From JACMLD01 sp963705285 (GTDB lineage: Bacteria; Bacteroidota; Bacteroidia; Chitinophagales; Chitinophagaceae), in contig OY970066.1 of the NCBI GenBank assembly GCA_963705285.1, positions 6,262,001 through 6,326,000 on the forward strand: a stretch of 64,000 nucleotides of DNA, written 5' to 3'. Below are positions 8,180 through 17,103 of this stretch, piece after piece. The notes beneath the pieces are model-generated. The model was not told the origin of the DNA, made no database searches, and saw only the letters and a list, made by a program, of their open reading frames with translations. The translations under genes and the position numbers were made by a program. Each line of letters begins with the position of its first letter. The first letter of the stretch is position 1.

Positions 8180-8758
8180 TCATAAAGTAATGGATAATTT
8201 GTTATACTGATTCATTGCCGGGGCAATTCCTTGCAAAATATAGGTTTCAATCAATTCTGTACACACTGCAATTTTTTTATTTACAAGCGCCATCTCGTCC
8301 GGTTGCCACTTTCCTAATACGTATTCTACCTGTTGCCCTTTAGGATAGTTATTACCCACACCAAACCGTAGCCTTGGATAAGCATCCGTAAGCAGCGACG
8401 CTTCTATACTTTTTAGTCCGTTATGGCCACCGCTGCTACCCGCAATTCTAACCCTTAGCCTGTCTAATGGCAGCGCCACCTCATCTACAATCACCAATAT
8501 GTTTTCTATTGCTATGTGTTCTTTATCCATCCAGTACTTTACTGCCTTTCCGCTCAAATTCATATAGGTGGACGGCTTAATACAAAAAACGGTTCTCCCT
8601 TTCACCTTACATTCTGCAACATCTGCCAAACGGTCTGTATGAAAAGATATTGCCTGTTTGCTTACAAAAGCATCTGCTACATCAAACCCAATATTATGCC
8701 GTGTGTGCTGGTATTCTGTGCCTATGTTTCCAAGCCCTGCTATAAGGTATTTGTTCAT
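8180..8758 (-). CDS. pth: Peptidyl-tRNA hydrolase
   Basis: Cleaves peptidyl-tRNAs released from stalled ribosomes and recycles the tRNA; cytosolic. 192 aa, the usual length. The family's N-terminal motif LIAGLGNIGTEYQHTRHNIGF is seen, including the catalytic His (position 20) and substrate-binding Asn residues. Further in are KPSTYMNLSGKAV, VDEVALPLDRLRV with the catalytic Asp, and GSSGGHNGLKSIE. It is the last gene of the prs-rplY-pth order that many bacteria share, but a terminator sits between rplY and pth. Confidence 0.95.
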   Translation of the reverse strand: MNKYLIAGLGNIGTEYQHTRHNIGFDVADAFVSKQAISFHTDRLADVAECKVKGRTVFCIKPSTYMNLSGKAVKYWMDKEHIAIENILVIVDEVALPLDRLRVRIAGSSGGHNGLKSIEASLLTDAYPRLRFGVGNNYPKGQQVEYVLGKWQPDEMALVNKKIAVCTELIETYILQGIAPAMNQYNKLSITL

Positions 8759-8770
8759 GGCAGCGAAAAT

Positions 8771-8801
8771 AAAAAAAGTCCTGCCACCGGGGCAGGACTT
8801 C
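8771..8801 (-). terminator. Terminator between rplY and pth
   Basis: Minus strand AAGTCCTGCC and GGCAGGACTT form a 10-bp perfect stem around a CCGGT-type loop, then a T run. It follows the rplY stop by 24 bp and precedes the pth start by 13 bp, so it should reduce read-through into pth. Confidence 0.8.
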
Positions 8802-8824
8802 TGTAATTATGTTTTGCGTTGCAA

Positions 8825-9475
8825 TTACTTTCCTTTTGCAGGAGCAGCTTTGGCAGCAGCAGCCGGCGCAGCTTTGGCTGCAGCGGGGGCAGCAGCACCA
8901 GCGGCAGGCGTAGCAGCTTCTTCCTGTTTCAACTGGCGGGTAAGTACCACAGATGCCAGCGGTATACGGGGAGAGTTAAGAATTTCGTAATTCGCCAGCT
9001 TTACATCTTCCACCCTTATGTTTCCGTTCAACTCAAGGTTGGTTAAATCTACCTCAATGTTTTCCTGCAGGTATTTAGGGAGCGCTTTTACTTTCAGTGA
9101 TTTCATTTTCACTATCAGCTTGCCACCTTCTTTAACGCCTTTAGAAGTACCGGTAAATTTCAGCGGAATGGTTGCAATAGCTTTCTTATCGTCTACCAGT
9201 TCCATGAGGTCTACATGTATCAGCGCATCAGACACTTTATGAAACTGCAAATCTTTTAAAATGGTTTTATAAGTTTTGCCGCCCACAGATACTTCTGCTA
9301 ACTGAAACGCACTTGTATACACCAGTGATTTAAAAGCAGAAGCAGGAGCATAAAAACTAACATCCTCTTTGCCGCCATAAATTACACCGGGCACCATAGA
9401 CTGAGAGCGAAGTTGCTGGGTGGCTTTTTTCCCAGTGTCGGTCCTCAGTTGTCCTTCGATTGTAATTGATTTCAT
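8825..9475 (-). CDS. rplY: 50S ribosomal protein L25/general stress protein Ctc
   Basis: Binds 5S rRNA in the large subunit. 216 aa with an N-terminal L25 domain (SITIEGQLRTDTGKKATQQL, VPGVIYGGKEDVSFYAP) and the TL5/CTC C-terminal beta domain (GVKEGGKLIVKMKSLKVKAL, YLQENIEVDLTNLELNGNIR). The last 30 residues are a low-complexity Ala/Pro/Lys tail, common in Bacteroidota L25. It lies 40 bp downstream of prs and probably shares its transcript. Confidence 0.95.
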   Translation of the reverse strand: MKSITIEGQLRTDTGKKATQQLRSQSMVPGVIYGGKEDVSFYAPASAFKSLVYTSAFQLAEVSVGGKTYKTILKDLQFHKVSDALIHVDLMELVDDKKAIATIPLKFTGTSKGVKEGGKLIVKMKSLKVKALPKYLQENIEVDLTNLELNGNIRVEDVKLANYEILNSPRIPLASVVLTRQLKQEEAATPAAGAAAPAAAKAAPAAAAKAAPAKGK

Positions 9476-9515
9476 TGTTTATATTGTGTTTTTGTTTACT
9501 GTTTTGACAGTTGTA

Positions 9516-10466
9516 TTATTTATCCCGCATTTGCGAGTGAATAAATAAACTGGTGATGCTTTTATTTTCATACGCATTCCTAATGGCTACTGCAAACAAT
9601 TGAGATACGCTCAGCACTTTTATCTTGCTTGTTTGTTGTTTCAGCGGAATGGTATCGCATACTACCAGTTCTTCCAGCACACTGTTTTCAATATTGGCAT
9701 AAGCGTTACCGCTCAATACAGGGTGTGTGCACAATGCCCTTACACTCCTGGCGCCTTTTTCTTTTAATAAGCCGGCACTTTTTGCCAGCGTACCACCCGT
9801 ATCGCAGATATCATCAATCAGCACCACATCCCTGCCTTCCACTTCTCCTATTACCACCATGCTGGCTATTTCGTTGGCGCGCTTTCTGTGCTTATCGCAA
9901 ATCACCATTTCTGCATTGAAATAACTGGCAATTTCGCGGATGCGGTTAGCGCTTCCCACGTCGGGGGCCGCAAAGGTAAGATTTTCCAGCTTCAGATTCT
10001 CAATATAAGGGATAAATATAGCAGAACTGTCCAGATGGTCTACCGGTATATCAAAATAGCCCTGTATTTGCGGTGCGTGTAAATCCATGGTTATCACCCG
10101 GTCTGCACCGGCAGCCACAATCATATTGGCAATGAGTTTGGAGCCGATGGCTACGCGGGGTTTGTCTTTGCGGTCTTGCCGGGCATAGCCGTAATAAGGT
10201 ATTACCGCCACCACTTTATAAGCCGATGCCCTGCGCACGGCATCAATCATCAGCAATAGCTCCAGAATATTATCGGTAGGGGCAAAAGTGCTTTGCACCA
10301 GGAAGACCATGTCTCCGCGGATACTTTCCTGAAAAACAGGCTGAAACTCGCCGTCGCTGAATTTTTGGGTAATACATTTACCCAGCGGTGTACCGTATTG
10401 TTGCGCTATTTTTTCTGCGAGGTACTGAGATCCGGTACCAGAAAAAATCTTTACCGAACTATGCAT
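9516..10466 (-). CDS. prs: Ribose-phosphate pyrophosphokinase
   Basis: Makes PRPP from ribose 5-phosphate and ATP for purine, pyrimidine, His and Trp synthesis. 316 aa, typical. Visible motifs: the flexible-loop and subunit region GKCITQKFSDGEFQP, YYGYARQDRKDKPR for ATP binding, MDLHAPQIQGYFDIPVDHL, and the PRPP loop VVLIDDICDTGGTL. The ATG at 10466 gives the normal N-terminus. First gene of prs-rplY(-pth). Confidence 0.96.
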   Translation of the reverse strand: MHSSVKIFSGTGSQYLAEKIAQQYGTPLGKCITQKFSDGEFQPVFQESIRGDMVFLVQSTFAPTDNILELLLMIDAVRRASAYKVVAVIPYYGYARQDRKDKPRVAIGSKLIANMIVAAGADRVITMDLHAPQIQGYFDIPVDHLDSSAIFIPYIENLKLENLTFAAPDVGSANRIREIASYFNAEMVICDKHRKRANEIASMVVIGEVEGRDVVLIDDICDTGGTLAKSAGLLKEKGARSVRALCTHPVLSGNAYANIENSVLEELVVCDTIPLKQQTSKIKVLSVSQLFAVAIRNAYENKSITSLFIHSQMRDK

Positions 10467-10571
10467 AAGTAGTGCTATTGGTGCGGCGAAGATAAAGCTT
10501 CACACCAGAAATAAAAATCTGTACGGTGAGTTTTACCGACTTAATTTCCGCCACCAAAACCTGTATACAGG

Positions 10572-10781
10572 CTATTTGCCAACAGAGGCAAACATTGTTT
10601 TTTCAGCCGGCGTGTTTACCTGGCTCAAATGTTGTGCAGCGGTTCCTTTTTTAGGATTGAACGCATAAAACACAGAAGAACAGATAAATATGGAGAAGAA
10701 AAGTGCTACCGCGTAGATACCGGCGCAAAATAAGAGTGATTGTAACCCGCCAAGGTTGTTGAATGTAGAGGTACGTTTCAT
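10572..10781 (-). CDS. Small single-pass membrane protein, unknown
   Basis: 69 aa. A short N-terminal soluble part is followed by one clear membrane span (about residues 15-40, rich in L, F, I and A) and a polar C-terminus. It has no recognised domain. Small membrane proteins of this build are common upstream of prs in related genomes by my recollection only. It is oriented as prs, 105 bp upstream of it, so co-transcription is possible. Confidence 0.55.
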   Translation of the reverse strand: MKRTSTFNNLGGLQSLLFCAGIYAVALFFSIFICSSVFYAFNPKKGTAAQHLSQVNTPAEKTMFASVGK

Positions 10782-10894
10782 AAAAGTAGGATTTTGTTTT
10801 CTAAAGGAATTGGATGATGACTAAACGCGCAATGGTGCTTTATATTGTACCCTGCTGTTAAATCTGCCATAAAAATATTACCCTAACTTTCAGT

Positions 10895-11587
10895 ATGCAA
10901 GAGCAGAAGTACCCAATTAAAGAATGGGCGAAAGATGACAGGCCCCGGGAAAAATTACTAAGTAAAACCCCCGCCGCACTGAGCGATTCTGAGCTGGTAG
11001 CCATCCTCATCAACAATGGCAACCGCACCAAAAGCGCCGTAGACCTGGCCCGCGAAGTGCTGGCACTCGGTAAAAACAACCTCAACGAGCTGGGCAGGCT
11101 TACCCTCAACGACCTCATGACCATTAAAGGCATCGGCCATGCCAAAGCCATTACCATTGCGGCCGCACTGGAACTGGGCAGACGCAGGCAGGCATCCGGC
11201 TTTCTGGAGAAAACTCAGGTAAAAAGTAGTGCAGACATTGCCTATTACCTGCAAACCCTGCTGGGCGATTACCAGCACGAAGTATTTGCGGTCATCTTCC
11301 TGAACCGGGCCAATAAAATAAAGCATTTTGAAATCATCAGCGAGGGTGGCATCACCGCCACCGTGGCTGACCCCCGACTTATTCTCAAAAAAGCCCTGCT
11401 GGAAGACGCAGTCAGCATCGTGCTTTGCCACAACCACCCTTCCGGCAACCTGCAGCCCAGTAAAGCCGATGTGGAACTCACCCAAAAAATAAAGGAAGCG
11501 GCCCGCTATTTAGACATCCGTCTGTTGGATCACATCATTGTAAGCAATGAAGGTTTTTACAGTTTCGCGGATCAGGGGGTGCTATGA
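10895..11587 (+). CDS. radC: RadC family JAB-domain protein
   Basis: 230 aa. The N-terminal half has a helix-hairpin-helix-type UPF0758 region (PIKEWAKDDRPREKLL ... LNDLMTIKGIGHAKAITI). The C-terminal half is a JAB/MPN metalloprotease-like domain with the zinc motif HNHPSGNLQPSKAD plus an upstream Glu in EVFAVIFL. Despite the name, a repair role is not established for the family. Complete and in a conventional start context. Confidence 0.92.
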   Translation: MQEQKYPIKEWAKDDRPREKLLSKTPAALSDSELVAILINNGNRTKSAVDLAREVLALGKNNLNELGRLTLNDLMTIKGIGHAKAITIAAALELGRRRQASGFLEKTQVKSSADIAYYLQTLLGDYQHEVFAVIFLNRANKIKHFEIISEGGITATVADPRLILKKALLEDAVSIVLCHNHPSGNLQPSKADVELTQKIKEAARYLDIRLLDHIIVSNEGFYSFADQGVL

Positions 11588-11735
11588 GTTTGAAAGTTCG
11601 CGAGTTCATAGTTCGAAAGTTCTTAGTTCGAAAGTTCGCATGCTATCAAACTTGAAACCATTACTCGGAAAAGTTTTTAGTTAATGAACTTGTGAACTTG
11701 CTAACACTGGAACTAACGAACTTTACAAACTATGA
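11588..11735. repeat. GAACTTCC-type words between radC and the DUF3467 gene
   Basis: Words AAAGTTCG, CGAGTTCATAGTTCG and GAACTTGC in both orientations. At 11741-11748 TATCTTCG resembles the TAnnTTTG -7 box (one mismatch), 15 bp before the next start codon. Confidence 0.7.
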
Positions 11736-11762
11736 ATGTATCTTCGCACAAAACAACATCTC

Positions 11763-12077
11763 ATGCCTGATCAGCAACCGAACAACCAGCAATTGAATAT
11801 AGAAATATCAGAAGAAGTATCAGAAGGCACCTACTCCAACCTTGTTATCATTACCCATTCTCATGCAGAATTTATTGTAGACTTTGTAAACGTGATGCCG
11901 GGCACCCCAAAGAGCAAAGTAAAAAGCCGCATTATACTCACACCACAACATGCCAAACGTTTTTTAAAAGCCCTCGATGATAATATCCAACGGTTCGAAG
12001 AAGCCCATGGAAAAATCAAAGACCAGGAAACCGTTGAGTTTCCATTAAATTTTGGTGGACCAACGGCGCAGGCGTAG
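11763..12077 (+). CDS. DUF3467 family protein
   Basis: 104 aa from the ATG at 11763. An upstream in-frame start at 11736 would only add residues encoded by promoter-like DNA. It matches DUF3467: NIEISEEVSEGTYSNLVIIT, HSHAEFIVDFVNVMPG, KSRIILTPQHAKRFLKALDDN. Widespread small cytosolic protein in Bacteroidota and others; function unknown. Confidence 0.88.
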   Translation: MPDQQPNNQQLNIEISEEVSEGTYSNLVIITHSHAEFIVDFVNVMPGTPKSKVKSRIILTPQHAKRFLKALDDNIQRFEEAHGKIKDQETVEFPLNFGGPTAQA

Positions 12078-12084
12078 GAAAGTT

Positions 12085-12290
12085 TTTAAGTTCGTTAGTT
12101 CATAGTTCGAAAGTTCATTGCTTTCGCATTTTGTTAGGTTGATAATTGGGACCTATGGACGTATAACAAAATTTCGCATTGAAGAATTTCATAAATGCCT
12201 GCTGTTGCAATCTGCAAATAATAATACTAGATTTGTGAGACCTTCTTACAGCCCCCGGTTTCATTTATTTATTTTTTTACGCAGGAGTTT
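12085..12290. other. Intergenic; repeat words then A/T-rich leader
   Basis: The first 35 bp are GAACTTCC-type words. The rest shows no gene or hairpin. The start codon at 12291 is preceded by the purine-rich GCAGGAGTTT, a credible ribosome binding site. Confidence 0.45.
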
Positions 12291-12692
12291 ATGGCTACCC
12301 TCAATAGTTTTGAAGATTTAAAAGTCTGGCAAAAAGCCAGGGTACTTTGTAAAGAAGTATTTAAAATAATGAATGAAGAACCGTTTAGCAAAGACTACCG
12401 ATTAAAAAATCAAATTAATGGCTCATCAGGTTCGATAATGGATAATATTGCTGAAGGCTTTGGCCGGCAGGGCAACAATGAGTTTTTAAATTTTCTCACC
12501 ATTTCAAATGGTTCTGCACTGGAAGTAAAATCACAGCTTTACAGGGCACTTGACAGACAGTACATAACCCAAAATAAGTTTGACGAGTTGGCAACTTTAG
12601 TCGCAGAAATTATACGCATGATTGCATCACTCATGAAGTATCTGGGCACTACAAATTTTAAGGGTCAAAAATTTAAGTTGCGTGAAAAATAA
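12291..12692 (+). CDS. Four-helix-bundle protein (S23/IVS-type)
   Basis: 133 aa. Matches the TIGR02436 family, first known from intervening sequences of 23S rRNA and related to diversity-generating retroelement Avd: SFEDLKVWQKARVLCKEVFK, DYRLKNQINGSSGSIMDNIAEGFGR, FLNFLTISNGSALEVKSQLYRAL. Basic and likely a nucleic-acid-binding pentamer. Here it stands alone in a repeat-rich gap, not in an rRNA or a DGR; no reverse transcriptase is in the window. A good RBS (GGAG) precedes it. Confidence 0.9.
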   Translation: MATLNSFEDLKVWQKARVLCKEVFKIMNEEPFSKDYRLKNQINGSSGSIMDNIAEGFGRQGNNEFLNFLTISNGSALEVKSQLYRALDRQYITQNKFDELATLVAEIIRMIASLMKYLGTTNFKGQKFKLREK

Positions 12693-12949
12693 CGGGTTCT
12701 AAAACTTCACAATGTTGGTTAAGCGCGGGTGGAAAACCCGGAAGAATATAATGTGGTACGAAGTCAGAGACTTGGTATAACTGCGAACTTTGGAACGCTG
12801 AAAGTTTGGAACTCGCAACTCGCAACTCGAAACTCGAAACTCGAAACTCTGAAACTCCGCAACTCGTAACTCCGGAACTTTCGAACTAGCGAACTTTCGA
12901 ACTACCGAACTTTCGAACTCCGGAACTTTGAAACTTTCGAACTTATAAA
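12693..12949. repeat. Intergenic with a 170-bp run of GAACTC/GAACTTTCG words
   Basis: From about 12779 to 12948 the sequence is almost entirely words such as CGCAACT, CGAAACT, CGGAACTTT and CGAACTACC. It is the densest example of this family in the window and ends at the cyanophycinase stop codon. Confidence 0.85.
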
Positions 12950-13843
12950 CTATTCCACATCCACCTGTTTCTTTATAACCGATCCCTCGCTCGTTTCCAT
13001 TAAGAACTTGCGTTCGTTGATCAGGTAGCCGTTTCCTTTTTCACAAAAATGAACAACAATATTTTCTACGCTGATAGGGTTGCCTTCCGGAATATCGGCA
13101 ATATTGGAATGCCGGATATCGTGCCCGTCTATGATAATCACCAGTCCGCTGCCAATGGCTTCCATCTTATTACCTTCTGTTACCAGCATACCGGTATCTT
13201 CTCCCAGGCCGATACCAATGGCAGAAGGGTTGCTGGCCACCGCCTGCGATAAGCGCCCAAAGCGGCCACGCTTTTCAAAATGACTGTCTATGATAACGGT
13301 ATCTATAAAGCTAAGGCCGGTTGTAATTTTTACTTCTCCTTTTAAATGCGCGCGCGTGGCGTTGCCTTCATAGATCATGGTATTGCTCATGGCCATGGCA
13401 CCGGCGCTGGTGCCCGCAACAATAAAATTATCGTTCTGATATCGGTCGTGCAAAATTTTTAGAAATTTGGTGCCGCCAAAAATGGCGCTGAGCCGCATCT
13501 GGTTGCCACCGCTGAACATTACACAATTGCATTGTTGAATGCGCTCTATATAAGAAGGCTTCAACGCATCTTCGCGGTTGCGGATATTCAGTACACCAAT
13601 ATTGGTGCAGCCTATTCGTCCAAAAGCATTCAGGTAATTATTGGCAACCTCCTGGGGAATGGTAGAAGCGGTGGTTACCACTTCTATGCGGGCGCCGGGG
13701 CCGCCAGCTTCTTCCATGATACGGCGCAGGATGCCGAGTTCAAAAAAGTTGAGGTTATTGCGGTAGATATCGCCGGTTTCAAGATCTGTTCCTTTATCTT
13801 CTGCTCCACCAATTGCTATTAACTTTCCTTTCGGTATAGACAT
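12950..13843 (-). CDS. cphB: Cyanophycinase (peptidase S51)
   Basis: 297 aa serine hydrolase related to dipeptidase E that releases beta-Asp-Arg from cyanophycin. Visible: KLIAIGGAEDKG, IEVVTTASTIPQEV, CVMFSGGNQMRL, the nucleophile elbow AGTSAGAMAMS, and IIDSHFEKRGRFGRL with the His. Bacteroidota often carry it beside cyanophycin synthetase and isoaspartyl dipeptidase, but neither is here. It has the full family length. Confidence 0.92.
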   Translation of the reverse strand: MSIPKGKLIAIGGAEDKGTDLETGDIYRNNLNFFELGILRRIMEEAGGPGARIEVVTTASTIPQEVANNYLNAFGRIGCTNIGVLNIRNREDALKPSYIERIQQCNCVMFSGGNQMRLSAIFGGTKFLKILHDRYQNDNFIVAGTSAGAMAMSNTMIYEGNATRAHLKGEVKITTGLSFIDTVIIDSHFEKRGRFGRLSQAVASNPSAIGIGLGEDTGMLVTEGNKMEAIGSGLVIIIDGHDIRHSNIADIPEGNPISVENIVVHFCEKGNGYLINERKFLMETSEGSVIKKQVDVE

Positions 13844-14236
13844 AAATAAATTTCAATTATAGCCGCGCGGCACTTCAGGCACACAACGGGAAGTAACGGT
13901 TTGTTTGACTACTGCGCAAATAGCCATCAGTATTTCATTGAACATGCTTTTGCCCGATCATAGTAAAGGTGTAACCATGCAGGCAAACTATAACGCCGTT
14001 ACCCAACAAAAATAACGGAAATACCTGTTTTAATGTTGTGTTAGGGGTTTTAATATTGAAGGCAGGCGTTTGGTTGTGTTGGGGGTACAGGGTTGTGTTG
14101 GGTGTTGAGTGATAAGTGTTGAGTCACCGCAACGCAATGCATACGCAATATTGGCTATTATTGCGCATGCATTGCTGTTACTACTTATTCATGTTGCATA
14201 TTCGTGTAAATTAGCGGCTACCAAAATTATTGTAGC
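13844..14236. other. Intergenic between divergent genes, with an inverted repeat
   Basis: At 14035-14127 there are GTGTTGGGTGTTGAG words. At 14134-14176 GCAATGCATACGCAATA faces TATTGCGCATGCATTGC across a 9-bp gap, a nearly perfect inverted repeat. It lies 60 bp before the M14 peptidase start and between two divergent genes, so an operator or REP-like element are both possible. No gene seen. Confidence 0.5.
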
Positions 14237-16816
14237 ATGAAGAAACTTCCCATTGTACTGGCGCTGATACTGTCTTATTTTTCTACGCTGGCGCAAGAAT
14301 TAAGTTATTACCTCCCCAATGATGTTACGTACAGCAGCACGGTGCCTACCCCGGAGCAGGTTATTGGCCACCATGTGGGCGAATGGCATGTAACGCACGA
14401 TCGGTTGGTGAATTATATGAAAGCCATTGCTGCCGCCAACCCAGACCGTGTAAAGCTTGAATTAATGGGTACTACCTATGAAACACGTCCGCAGGTAATG
14501 CTGATCTTCTCTGCCAAAAAAAATCTTGATAACCTGGAGCAGATTCGCACGCAGCATTTACAATTGAGCGATCCATCTGCTTCAGCATCGCTCAATACAG
14601 AAAACATGCTGGCAGTTGTCTGGATAGGCCATTCCATACATGGCAATGAATCGAGCGGTGTGAATGCTTCATTGCTGAGTGCGTATTACCTGGCTGCCGC
14701 GCAGGGTAAAAAAATTGACGACCTGTTGGAGCATACCATCATTCTTTTTGACCCGTCTTTTAACCCCGACGGTATGCAACGGTTTTCTACCTGGGTAAAC
14801 CAGCATAAAAGCAAAAACCTGGTGACCGACCCCAATTCAAGAGAATTTAATGAGGTATGGCCAGGTGGCCGCTTTAATCATTATTGGTTTGACCTTAACC
14901 GCGACTGGCTGCCCGGTGTACACGCAGAAAGCCAGAACCGCCTGAAAAAATTTCAGGCATGGCGCCCCAATATCTTAACGGATCACCACGAACAGGGCAG
15001 CAATGCCAGCTTCTTTTTTCAACCCGGTGTACCGGCCAGGGTAAACCCGCTGACACCGCAAAAAAACCAGGAGCTCACCGCAAAGATTGCCACCTTTCAT
15101 GCAAAGTTTTTGGATAAAATAGGATCGCTGTATTTCACCAAAGAAAATTATGACGATTTCTATTACGGCAAAGGCTCCACCTACCCCGATGTGCAGGGTT
15201 GTATTGGTATTTTGTTTGAACAGGCATCGTCGCGCGGGCATGCACAACAAACCACCAATGGCATCCTGCGATTTCCTTTCACCATCCGCAACCAGTTTAC
15301 CACTACCCTTTCTACCCTGGAAGCAGCTGGCACTATGCGCGTTGAGCTATTGAATTACCAGCGCGATTTTTATAAAATGACTTCGCAGGAAGGCGCCGCC
15401 GCTGCCAGCAAAGCCTGGGTGATTGGCGAAACCAACGATAAGGCACGTACCATGCATTTTATTGAAATGCTGCTGCGCCATAAAATTGAAGTGTATGAAT
15501 TGAATAGCCCGCTGCAGGAAGACAATGTTCGTTTTGAAAAAGGCTCGGCATACATCATACCCAGCAACCAGCCGCAATACCGGCTGCTGCGCGGCATTTT
15601 TGATAAAACACTTACCTACAAAGACAGCTTGTTCTATGATATCACCGCATGGACGATGCCCTTGGCATTCGGACTGCCCTATGCAGAACTGAGCGCTGCC
15701 AAATACACGGCGGGCGTTAAAGGCAACCGGGTAGATAGTGTGCGCATGCCCGTGGGATCCATAAAAGGCAATAAAACCAACTATGCCTATGCTTTTGAAT
15801 GGAACGAACTGTATGCGCCGCGCATGTTGTATGAACTGGCAGACAATGGTATACTGGGCAAAGTTGCCGGCAAACCATTTGAAGCCACTACCGAACAGGG
15901 TAAAAAGAAATTCAATTATGGAACGATCATTATACCGGTATCATTGCAAAAAACAGACGAAGAAAAGTTGTTCAGCCTGTTAAAAGCCAGTGCAGAAAAA
16001 AACGGGGTGGATGTGTATCCGCTGGCCACCGGTATGTCTGTTGAAGGGGTTGATTTGGGAAGCGCCAGCTTTATCAATACCAGTAAACCGGTCATTGGCA
16101 TGCTGGTAGGAACGGGTGTTACGCCCACAGATGCCGGAGAAGTATGGCACCTGCTTGATCAGCGGTTTAACATACCCGTTAGTCAACTGGAGATAGGTAC
16201 CTTTAACCGTGCCGAGATAAGCAAATACAATACATTGGTTATGGTAAGCGGCAATTACAGCGAGCTGAGCAAAGAAAAACTAAAAGCATGGGTACAAAAT
16301 GGCGGCACGCTTATTTGCATGGAAGATGCCGTACAGTGGGCAGCCCAGAACGGCATTACCAATATCACGTTCAAAAAAGTAGCAGCCGCCATCGACAGTA
16401 CTGCCGCGCTTACCTACGCTTCTAAATTCGACCGCGAAGGTTCGCAACTTAACTACGGGGGCATATTCCGGGCAGGTATTGATCTCACCCATCCGCTGTT
16501 TTATGGTTACCAGCATCCGTATATAGATCTGTTCAAAGCCGGAAAAACGTTTCCTGAAAAAAGCAAGAACCCATATGCCACGCCCGCTACGTACGGCAAT
16601 ACCCCGTTGCAGAGTGGGTACATCAGCAAAGAAAACTATGCAGCCATTAAAAACTCGGCAGCCGTGGTGGTAAGCACGGTGGGCACAGGCCGTGTTATTT
16701 CCATTGCTGACAATCCAAATTTTAGGGCATTCTGGCTGGGCGGTACCAAACTAATGATGAACGCCTTGTTCTTTGGCAGAATGATAGACGCGGGCAGCGG
16801 AAGAACCGAGGACTGA
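14237..16816 (+). CDS. Exported M14-family zinc carboxypeptidase
   Basis: 859 aa with a signal peptide (MKKLPIVLALILSYFSTLAQ). The M14 domain spans about residues 40-370: zinc ligands H135 and E138 in HGNE, a later HHEQGSNASFFF, the substrate region NPDGMQRF ... LNRDWLPG, and a Glu in GILFEQASSRG that would serve as the catalytic base. A C-terminal region (about 640-850) looks like a ThuA/class-I amidotransferase-like fold (IGMLVGTGVTPTDAGEVW ... GGTLICMEDAVQWAA). Likely periplasmic or cell-surface peptidase. Large M14 proteins of this build are typical of Bacteroidota. Confidence 0.88.
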   Translation: MKKLPIVLALILSYFSTLAQELSYYLPNDVTYSSTVPTPEQVIGHHVGEWHVTHDRLVNYMKAIAAANPDRVKLELMGTTYETRPQVMLIFSAKKNLDNLEQIRTQHLQLSDPSASASLNTENMLAVVWIGHSIHGNESSGVNASLLSAYYLAAAQGKKIDDLLEHTIILFDPSFNPDGMQRFSTWVNQHKSKNLVTDPNSREFNEVWPGGRFNHYWFDLNRDWLPGVHAESQNRLKKFQAWRPNILTDHHEQGSNASFFFQPGVPARVNPLTPQKNQELTAKIATFHAKFLDKIGSLYFTKENYDDFYYGKGSTYPDVQGCIGILFEQASSRGHAQQTTNGILRFPFTIRNQFTTTLSTLEAAGTMRVELLNYQRDFYKMTSQEGAAAASKAWVIGETNDKARTMHFIEMLLRHKIEVYELNSPLQEDNVRFEKGSAYIIPSNQPQYRLLRGIFDKTLTYKDSLFYDITAWTMPLAFGLPYAELSAAKYTAGVKGNRVDSVRMPVGSIKGNKTNYAYAFEWNELYAPRMLYELADNGILGKVAGKPFEATTEQGKKKFNYGTIIIPVSLQKTDEEKLFSLLKASAEKNGVDVYPLATGMSVEGVDLGSASFINTSKPVIGMLVGTGVTPTDAGEVWHLLDQRFNIPVSQLEIGTFNRAEISKYNTLVMVSGNYSELSKEKLKAWVQNGGTLICMEDAVQWAAQNGITNITFKKVAAAIDSTAALTYASKFDREGSQLNYGGIFRAGIDLTHPLFYGYQHPYIDLFKAGKTFPEKSKNPYATPATYGNTPLQSGYISKENYAAIKNSAAVVVSTVGTGRVISIADNPNFRAFWLGGTKLMMNALFFGRMIDAGSGRTED

Positions 16817-16866
16817 TTTCGGGATTTCGGGATTGCGGGATTTTGAGATTTGCGTTTGCTTCGATT

Positions 16867-16973
16867 GTTTCACGCGGCGGGTGAGCGAAGCAGCGAGCGC
16901 AGTGTCTTTCATTCGTTGCTTCGCTTTTTTCGCTGCGTGAAACCATTGCTTCGCAGTGCCCGCCGCGTGAAAC
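16867..16973. repeat. Inverted repeat with 15-bp perfect arms
   Basis: GTTTCACGCGGCGGG at 16867-16881 and its exact complement at 16959-16973. The 77-bp interior holds further partial pairs (GCGAAGCA / TGCTTCGC), so the transcript could fold into a long branched hairpin. It lies between the M14 peptidase and ssb and has no terminator-like T tract. It resembles a REP/BIME-type element. Confidence 0.75.
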
Positions 16974-17103
16974 CAGCCGCATAAACGCTTTCAACAAGTA
17001 ATGCACACCTGAGCCCAGGCACCTAAAATCATTGCTAAAATTGATAGCAGAACCTGTAAATTGCCGCTTCAAACTATTTAAGTACGCAGCTAAATTAAAC
17101 ATT

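Noticed and set aside
12291..12692. Diversity-generating retroelement accessory protein (Avd)
   Set aside because: The four-helix-bundle fold fits, but no reverse transcriptase, template repeat or variable repeat is nearby.
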